From: Albula goreensis
Taxonomy: Eukaryota > Chordata > Actinopteri > Albuliformes > Albulidae
Direction: 5' to 3'
DNA length: 64,000 bases
Assembly (NCBI GenBank): GCA_022829145.1
Contig: CM040743.1
Span: 47,750,405 to 47,814,404 of the forward strand
Below are positions 1 through 9,100 of the stretch, piece after piece. Every line of letters begins with the position of its first letter. Positions within the stretch are counted from its first letter, which is position 1. A model generated the notes under the pieces. It did no database searches. It saw only the letters and a list, made by a program, of their open reading frames with translations, and was not told where the DNA came from. The position numbers were made by a program, and so were the translations under genes.

Positions 1-118
1 AGATGGACACTCGCTGCAGCCAGCCATTGCACCTTCCCCATGGGGAGAACTGCAGTGTCTTGCTTGGGAATCGAACCCATGACCTCTCAGTCACAAGCCC
101 ACCTCCCTATCAAAATAC
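1..118 (-). repeat. tRNA-derived SINE fragment (cut by window edge)
   Basis: Read on the minus strand, this piece holds a Pol III B-box-like GGTTCGATTCC (plus-strand 67-77) preceded by a GGGCTTGTGACTGAGAGG-type stretch. The same head recurs in the other SINE copies of this window, for example near 35,000 and 41,300. The left side is cut by the window edge. It is intronic, upstream of the first scinderin exon seen here. The family name is not assigned. Confidence 0.6.
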
Positions 119-385
119 AAAAAGTCCTGTCCTCTGTTTCCCACACAGTGTATGATTAAGACAGCAGTCAGATATTGAAAATGGTGATAGAAAAGGATAT
201 CAGTGGAAACAGCCTATTAATAACACATTATGGGTTGTGTTTAAAAAAAAGCCCCCAAATTCAGACTCACCACAGTTCAGCCACAGAAAGGGGAAGTGAG
301 AGACAGATGTGAATTTTATCTCTTCAGTCAATAGTCATTATGGGACTAAAAACCCAAGACACTCTGTCATTAATTAATGTTGGCA

Positions 386-945
386 GCTCCTACCGTACAC
401 TTAAAAACCTCTATGGTAATATCCTTTACTCCTACCTTACACTTAAAAACCTCTATGGTAATATCCTTTAACTTAAAAACCTCTATGGTAATATCCTTTA
501 CTCCTCCCGTACACTTAAAACCTCTATGGTAATATCCTTTAACTTAAAACCTCTATGGTAATATCTCCCTCCCATACACTTAAAAACCTCTATGGTAATA
601 TCCTTTACTCCTCCCGTACACTTAAAAACCTCTATGGTAATATCCTTTACTCCTCCCGTACACTTAAAAACCTCTATGGTAATATCCTTTACTCCTCCCG
701 TACACTTAAAAACCTCTATGGTAATATCCTTTAACTTAAAAACCTCTATGGTAATATCCTTTAACTTAAAAACCTCTACGGTAATATCCTTTACTCCTCC
801 CGTACACTTAAAAACCTCTATGGTAATATCCTTTACTCCTCCCGTACACTTAAAAACCTCTATGGTAATATCCTTTACTCCTCCCGTATCACCAAAGCTT
901 TTGGGAAAAACCTCTACTGGTAATATCCTTTACTGGTAAGTTGGC
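386..945. repeat. 42-bp minisatellite in a scinderin intron
   Basis: This is a tandem array whose full unit is about 42 bp, built around CTTAAAAACCTCTATGGTAA followed by TATCCTTTACTCCTCCCGTA. Several units are shortened to about 29 bp by loss of the CTCCTCCCGTACA part, so long and short units alternate. A 115-codon open frame running through it is only the repeat read three bases at a time. It lies in the intron before the exon at 1934. Confidence 0.9.
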
Positions 946-954
946 TTTATATCC

Positions 955-1496
955 CCTCACTAAAGAGTCCAAAGTTGGCTTTACATTAGGGAAAACAGTT
1001 GGCCTTGTACATTATATCGGTTATACATTAGCGCAGTATCGCTCGCTCACTGGTACAGTTGGCCTTATACATTAGCGCAGTATCGCTCGCTCACTGGTAC
1101 AGTTGGCCTTATACATTAGCGCAGTATCGCTCGCTCACTGGTACAGTTGGCCTTATACATTAGCGCAGTATCGCTCGGTACAGTTGGCCTTATACATTAG
1201 CGGTACACTGGTACAGTTGGCCTTATACATTAGCGCAGTATCGCTCGCTCACTGGTACAGTTGGCCTTATACATTAGCAGTATGGGTACAGTTGGCCTTA
1301 TACATTAGCGCAGTATCGCTCGCTCACTGGTACAGTTGGCCTTATACATTAGCGCAGTATCGCTCGCTCACTGGTACAGTTGGCCTTATACATTAGCGCA
1401 GTATCGCTCGCTCACTGGTACAGTTGGCCTTATACTGGTCACACAGTTGGCCTTTTAGCGCAGTTTTATACATTAGAAAAACAGTTGGCCTTTTTC
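955..1496. repeat. 44-bp minisatellite in a scinderin intron
   Basis: The unit of about 44 bp contains TACAGTTGGCCTTATACATT then AGCGCAGTATCGCTCGCTCA. Units with internal deletions occur near 1170-1210 and 1270-1290, and the array decays at its right end (1440-1496). It directly follows the unrelated 42-bp array, so this intron carries about 1.1 kb of adjoining satellites. The open frame across it is not a gene. Confidence 0.9.
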
Positions 1497-1933
1497 TTTT
1501 TATGAAAAATTGTGTTTGTTTTTAGAGTTTGCTGGACGTCTGTCACAACATTGTTTTTGGCAGAGCATGAATGACTCTGGAATGGAGGGGAGGGAATTTT
1601 TTTGTGTATGGAAAAAATAGAGAGAGAGGCAAGAGAGGAGAGAGGAGGGGGAAGATGGGGGGAGGAGAGTGAGCTGCAGCGGTGTTTCTTTCTGCAGATT
1701 TTTGTGGAAATATATTCAAATATGCCACAGCAATAAAGAATGTTTTAATTGGATTGATCGAGAGAAAGTGGGAAGGAGAGAGTAGAAAAGAGAGGGATGA
1801 GAGTTCAGAAAAGAGAAAGACGGAGGAAAAGAGGGGAATGTGGGGGGGTAAGAACCGAGACAGAAAGAAAAAAAGAGAAAAAAGAGAGAGCATATCAGAA
1901 GATAATCCCATCCCACTCTCTCTCTCCTCCCAG

Positions 1934-2193
1934 GCTGGGGGCGTGGCCTCGGGGTTCCAACACGTGGTGACCAATGATCTGAGTGCCCAGCGGCTCTTCC
2001 ACATCAAGGGCCGCAGGGTGGTGCGGGCCATGGAGGTCCCCCTGCAGTGGACCAGCTTCAACCGGGGAGACTGCTTCATCGCTGACCTGGGCGCTGTGAG
2101 GGCCCATCTCTCTGCTTACCTCGGACTACAAACTATTACAAATAATGATACTGACATAGGAACTAACAGCAGCAACAACAATAACACCACTAC

Positions 2194-2228
<35 letters not shown>

Positions 2229-3144
2229 GTTCCGTGTCTCCAGGTGATCTATCAGTGGTGCGGCTCAATGTGCAACAGGTTTGAGCGGCTGAAGGCCGCC
2301 CAGGTGGCAGCTGGTATCCGTGACAACGAGAGGAGCGGCAGGGCGCGGCTGGTGGTGGTGGAGGAAGGGGCCGAGCCATCGGACATGATCACGGTAAAAA
2401 AAAAAAAAAAAAACATACAGACAGACGTGTAAATGATAAGATCAGTACCCCTTAGAAAGCAAATGCCTGTTAGCATCATAACCATTTTCCAGTGAGTGGG
2501 ACAGAGAGAAAATAAATACTGCTTCTTTGATGGATCCCGTCGTACTTTACAGCAGCATCAGCAACGGTTAGCAAATCAGCAGCACAGAGAATCATGCTTA
2601 AGTTTAGTTTTCAAGGTGAAGCCCTTGAATTTCTGTGTATTTCCATTGTGGAGGGCTGTACTGAGTTTTTGCACAGTGTTGGGTATTTTTGACCTTTGTC
2701 AGCTCTTGTTGGTTAACACTTTGCCCTAGTATCTGTTTTTCTTCCGTCTGAATGTGGGTTAGGTGTGTGTGTGTGTGTGTGTGTGTGCGTGTGTGTGTGA
2801 GTGTGTTTGTGTGTGTGCACGCGCATGCATACGAGTGTGTAAAAGGCCAGGCTTTCAATTTTCCTTTTCTTGTTTTTCTTATTACTTTCTTTCATCTGTA
2901 TTTGTTTTCCACTGGTTTGGAGAAGGGGAGGTGTGCATACTCCAGCAGGTGATAGGTGTGTGTGATGTGCTCTGCTAGTGTGTCATAGTTTACATATCCA
3001 TTCACTCTCATATCTGATTTGATGCACAGTCTTCCTCTTTTGTGGGTGCAGGTACTTGGAGAAAAGCCAACGCTTCCAGATGGAGATGAGAGTGATGATA
3101 GAACAGCCGATATCTCCAACAGGAAGATGGCCAAACTGTATATG
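1934..3144 (+). CDS. scin: scin exons for gelsolin domain G2 and the G2-G3 linker
   Basis: Three exons (1934-2095, 2244-2393, 3052-3144), all phase 0. The first encodes [16 protein letters not shown] and [13 protein letters not shown]. The basic [10 protein letters not shown] stretch sits at about residues 138-147, matching the second phosphoinositide-binding site described for scinderin, so lipid control of severing is probably kept. The second encodes [20 protein letters not shown]. The third encodes [11 protein letters not shown] and [11 protein letters not shown]. The donor at 2394 is ACG|GTAAAA running into a tract of about 17 A, which is unusual but still GT-AG. Confidence 0.93.
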
Positions 3145-6100
3145 GTATGGAGTTTACATAGACACCGTAACACACACATCCACACACACACACACACACA
3201 CACACATGCATGTGCACGCACACACACACACTCACCCACTGACTCACACACTCCCATGCATTCACACACTCTCTCTCTCACACACTCACACACATGAACC
3301 TGCACACACTCTTACACGTAAACACAGTGTTTGTTGTGAGGGTGATTATTGTATTCAGTGTTTGTTTTGACTGTGTCATTGTTGTGACAGGGTTATTGTT
3401 TTGATGTGTCATTGTTGTGACAGGGTCATTGTTGTGACAGGGTGATTGTTGTGATGGGTCATTGTTGTGATGGGTGATTGTTGTGACAGTGTTATTGTTG
3501 TGACAGGTGTTATTGTTGTGACAGAGTCATTGTTGTGATGTTGTGATAGTGTGATTGCTGCTTTGTTCACGGTATCCCCTCCTGCTGCAGGTGTCGGACG
3601 CGTCGGGCAGCATGCAGGTGACCCTGGTGGGGCAGGTGAACCCGTTCTCTCAGGCCCAGCTGCTGTCTGAGGAGTGCTTCATCCTGGACCACGCCATGAG
3701 TCACATGATCTTCGTCTGGAAAGGTGCACGCCAGTCTTCCTCTTCCTCTGCCTCTTCCTCACCCTCCACCACTGTAGTAATCAGTGTGTGTGTGTGAGAG
3801 TGTAGTTTATCATGTCTGTGTGTATGGAAGCATTTACTTTAATTGAACGTGATACAGGGTGTAATTATTTTCTCCCTCTCTTACCTCACTTCCTTCCTGC
3901 TTAAGGCCGAAATGCAAACCCGAACGAGAGGAAAGAAGCGATGAAGACCGCAGAGGGCTTCATCAAACAGATGGGATACCCCCCAAACACTCAGGTGTGT
4001 ACCTGTCCGTCACACAACCCCCCTAACACAGATACTTATCTGCTCATCAGACAGGTGAGAGTTACCTGTCAAAAACGCAGTACCAAACATGCAGGTATTT
4101 ACCTGTCCATAAGCAAAAGACATGTGTGCAGGTGTTTATTCCCACCAGGTACACTGGAGCAGTGATGCAATTAGCCCTCAGCCCTGGGAACAGTTCACAT
4201 AAAAATTACACTTCAGTGAAACATCATATAGGGACAGAAGGACAGTCTTCAGCTGTCATTCACGATGAAATTTTGCAAAAATGTGAGTTCATGTAAACGA
4301 TTGCGCTTATGAAATCTTCCACAAGCATGAAATCCAGAGCAGGGTACAGCCCTCCTCACCCCAACCCCTTCACCTTGTGTATGAATTATTCACACAGGGA
4401 ATTACTGACACACCCGCCTCCGTTCAAAACACTCAGTTTTTCACTGGAATGTTAATTTGCAGACTTGGGTCTTTATGCAACACCAGTTTAAATCTACAGA
4501 GTGTGATTATATTGGTTGAAAAATGTCAATGAAAATACAGCTGACGGAAGCTTTTCACAATCTTTTTGCCTAAAGATCCAGGTTCTGCCTGAAGGGGGCG
4601 AAACCCCCATCTTTAAGCACTTCTTTCGGGGCTGGAAGGAGAAGGACGAGAGCCAGGGCTTCGGGAAGGTGTACGTCACTGAAAGGATCGCCAAAATCAA
4701 GCAGGAGAAATTTGACGCGTCCAAACTCCACGAGAGCCAGCACATGGCAGCCCAGTACAACATGGTGGACGACGGGTCGGGAAAGACGGAGGTGAGGGCA
4801 GTAAGAGGGCGTTTGAAAAAATGAAAGCAAAACTTTATTTAAATCTGCCGCGTCAATCTGCAGGATTTCATACCTAGCAGTCACTGCTGCCTTACTCTCG
4901 TCTCTCGGTCACAGATCTGGAGGGTGGAGAGCAGCGGCCGAGTTCCGGTCGCCCCGGAAACCTACGGTCAGTTCTACGGAGGAGACTGTTACATCATACT
5001 TTACACCTACCCCAGGGGCCAGATTATCTACACCTGGTGAGTCTCTCACGTTAGACTAAAGAGGGAGTTCACCATAAGATGAACCAACCCGAACCTTCAT
5101 TTCACAGTGGGACTTTTGTGTATGATTGAAGTGTAGTTTCAGAATTTTTTGGTGCGTTTCAGACAGACGGAGGGTTAGATTTTGTCTGATGCACAGATTC
5201 TCTGTAAGTGCAATTTAAAAGATACAGACTTTGCATTACAACTCAAGCTTCTTTAGGTGTTATATGTTACAGAAGACAGGTGCATGCAGCTAGATTCATT
5301 TTCATTGGCCGGGATTCAAACAATTTGTCGTTAACTTTGGCTCTCAGTTAAATGCAAGCCTTCAATTTATATATTTCGATTTCAGAAAGCATGAAAATTT
5401 ACTACCTTGCCAAACTGGTCTCATGGAGGAAAAGGGTAACTGAGAAAAGTGTTTCATCGCTGAACCCATGAAACATTCTCGTCCATCCCCTCCAACCAGA
5501 ACTTTGTTGTTACACACTTTAATTTTTGCTGAAGAAGTGTGTGGGCCTCATGTCGTCTGCTTGCACAGAATCAGAAAGCAGTTTAAAAATGTGATGTATG
5601 CGTTGATTCAGATCTCACTGGATCAGCGTCGGTGTGATATTTATGTCAAACGCACAGCCATCTGACACCGGCAAAGACACATGGGGGCGGGGTGGGGGCG
5701 CGAAGAAATGGTCACACCTTTTCTGTCAGCTCAAACAAGCAAATTTGCAAGGCAAACATTTTAGCAAACTCTTCAAGTCTCTGCAGAGCTAGCAGAGGCT
5801 CAGAAGTTTGTAAGTTTGTGCAGTTGGGCTGCGTTCTGCTCACGGTTTCTCCCTTTTAGTTAGGGAGTTTTTCCTGGCTCGCTCTGAGGGGGTCTCAGGC
5901 CTGGGGTCCGTGGAAAGCTGCTTTGTGACAAAGCTCTTGTGAAATGCACTGAACAGATCAAATTTAAGTAGAATTCAACAGCATGTCACGGCATGAGGGA
6001 AATTCTTTTAAGATGCAGTAAGAAAATTGAATTACCCAGCCAAAGCATCGCTAAAATATCTGTTCTAGTGTCCTTTTTAGTGATACTTTGGCTGTTCAGA

Positions 6101-9100
6101 TCTCTGTGCAACTCCATTATCAAGCTGCAGGATGCGGCAGACCAGCTGGAAAACATCGGGTTGAGTCAAAAGGGCCTTAAACTCACAGGATACACTTGCT
6201 CTCATGCATTCTCTCATCCTGTAAATCGTCCTACACAAGAGCATAATCTACTAATCGAGTATAATCTAATGTAGGTTTAATGGATGCGGCAGACCAGCTG
6301 GAAAACATTGGGTTGAGTCAAAAGGGCCTTAAACTCACAGGATACACTTGCTCTCATGCATTCTCTCATCCTGTAATTCGTCCTACACAAGAGCATGATC
6401 TACTAATCGAGTATAATCTAATGTAGGTTTAATGTGTCAGCACTCAACCGATGAACGTGGAGCTGATCATGCGGACCGATGAGGAAATTTTGTGACCGCC
6501 AGTCTGTGCAGACGTGTCGCTCACTTCCTGTTGCCATGGTGACTGTTACCACAGTGTCCCCGCATTCACAACAGACACCCAGCTCCACGTTCTTTCTTTT
6601 TTTGTGTGTTTTTGAGGGGGTTATTTCTGTCCCCGGTTTTGCATCTGAATTAAAATACTGCTCTAACAGTATGTGCAAGGGACTGTGTCCCACAGACTGA
6701 GGAGAAAGAAGCCAAACACTCCTCAGAATCACATGATGTCCGGCCCAGCCCTCGCCTCTCTCCACGCTGTAGACGTGTCTGTCTGCTGCCTCACACTGCC
6801 TGTGCAGAGAAGCACAGAGTCAGCAGACGGTCAGCTCACACACTGTGCAGGTTCCCCTATTCTACCAAGTATGACCTCTGGCACAGTGTGCTAAAAGTTG
6901 CATAATATTTTGAATTACGTGCTCAAAAATGGCACGAGATACTACAAATACAGCTTGACAGCTCCTTCGTTGCTCCTTCCTGTTTTCCCGATTACTTCAC
7001 TTCCTCTTTCCAGGCAGGGGTCAAGCGCGGCACGGGACGAGCTCACCGCCTCGGCCTTCCTCACCGTGCAGCTCGACCAATCGCTGGGTGGGAAAGCTGT
7101 TCAGGTGAGTACCCAATCAGAAATCAGTGGGTGGGAGTGGTGTTCAGGTGAGTACCCAATCAGAAATCAGTGGGTGGGAGTGGTGTTCAGGTGAGTACCC
7201 AATCAGAAATCAGTGGTGAAATGGTGTTCATTGACATGACTAATCAATAGGCACTAAGATTCTTTGCTTGTTATATTACATTGTGATACATTTCTCTTGC
7301 ATGTAACATAAGTCGTGCCATAAAATGTTATCACAGCTGTCATGACTTTTACCAATAATGGCAACATGACACTTTTTAATATTGGTCTTAAATTACAATG
7401 ACCAGTTTATGATATAATCGTGCCAGTCATATGATGGATGGCTCAGGTAGATATGTTATTTCAATTGTGGTGGGAACAAGAGAACGCAGCAACAACAAAT
7501 CAAAGTTTGGTTTCCCTTTTGTGAATACCGCTCCAGGCAAAACCTCTTCATGAAACCTGTTTCGTTTTGTTGTTGTGGAAGTACTCTGTCCTTCCTCTCT
7601 TGTTTGAGAAGTGATGCCCCCATGGTTTCGACCACTGGTTCCTGAACTGCAAAAACAAGATTGGGCACCCTCCATGTGATGTCACCTTTCGAAAAAAAAT
7701 CTCACTGAAAGAACACAATTGTGTTTCTTTGAACAGATCTTTTGGAGCTACAAGCCCAGCTCCCTAACCATTACACTACACTGTAACCTCTGAGCTACAA
7801 GCCCAGCTCCCTAACCATTATACTACACTGTAACCTCTGAGCTACAAGCCCAGCTCCCTAACCATTACACTACACTGTAACCTCTGAGCTACAAGCCCAG
7901 CTCCCTAACCATTATACTACACTGTGACCTCTGAGCTACAAGCCCAGCTCCCTAACCGTTATACTACACTGTAACCTCTGAGCTACAAGCCCAGCTCCCT
8001 AACCATTATACTACACTGTAACCTCTGAGCTACAAGCCCAGCTCCGTAACCATTATACTACACTGTAACCTCTGAGCTACAAGCCCAGCTCCCTAACCAT
8101 TATACTACGCTGTAACCTCTAAGCTACAAGCCCAGCTCCCTAACCATTACACTACACTGTAACCTCTGAGCTACAAGCCCAGCTCCCTAACCATTATACT
8201 ACACTGTAACCTCTGAGCTACAAGCCCAGCTCCCTAACCATTATACTACACTGTAATCTCTGAGCTACAAGCCCAGCTCCCTAACCAATATACTACCTTC
8301 CCGAATTCTCCCCCTCCCCAGGTGCGGGTGTCCCAGGGGAAGGAGCCGGCCCACCTGCTCAGCCTGTTCAGACCCGCCCCTCTGATCGTGTTTCGCAAAG
8401 GGACGTCCCGCCTCGGGGGTGAGGCCCCGCCCCCACCCACCCGCCTGTTCCAAGTGCGCCGAAACCTGGGAGACATCACACGCATCGCAGAGGTAGGAGG
8501 GAGGGAGGGAGAGGAGGAGAGGAAGAGAGAGACGGAGGGAGAGAGGGAGAGAAGGGAGGAATGGAAACATCATTACATAAACACTTAATAATTCCCATGA
8601 TTTACTTCAAAACAAAAACAATAAAATAAAAAGGAGAGAGAGATGTAAGTTCAAAGTGTAAGTTGAAATTTGAACTGAAATTGAATCAGGGGTGTGACAG
8701 AGAAAGTTTTTTTGTGGTTATTATGATCATATCACCCACATAAGTTCTTCCTGTAACGCAAAAAGCATATCTGAATTTGCATTTGGGTGAGAGGGTGAGA
8801 GAGGAAAAGCATGAGTTCATGTGTAGTGTAGTGGAAACACATCTGTATAGCTGGGGGGATGTTGGTTTGTCATATTTTAGGAACTAAGTTTTTCTTATCT
8901 TGCATCTTTCACATCCTTCCCAAAATCGGTCTAAGCAGCAGCTTTTAGCGGCCGTAAAGCACACCAACTAAGCGAGCAAATACGGCCCCTCCTCCTCAGA
9001 GGGAGAGTTTTTTGGGTTTTTTTTGGATTGTGGTGATTGATTGTTGTTCATCCTGTCATATATTTTATGCTTTAGCAACATTGGTGGTTTTAGATGGAGC

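Noticed and set aside
592..939. 115-codon frame with repeated MVISFTPPVHLKTS
   Set aside because: The 42-bp unit is a multiple of three, so the minisatellite stays open by itself. It is inside an intron of scin.
7744..8297. CRISPR-like array
   Set aside because: Units are contiguous without unique spacers, the genome is vertebrate and the unit derives from a SINE head.
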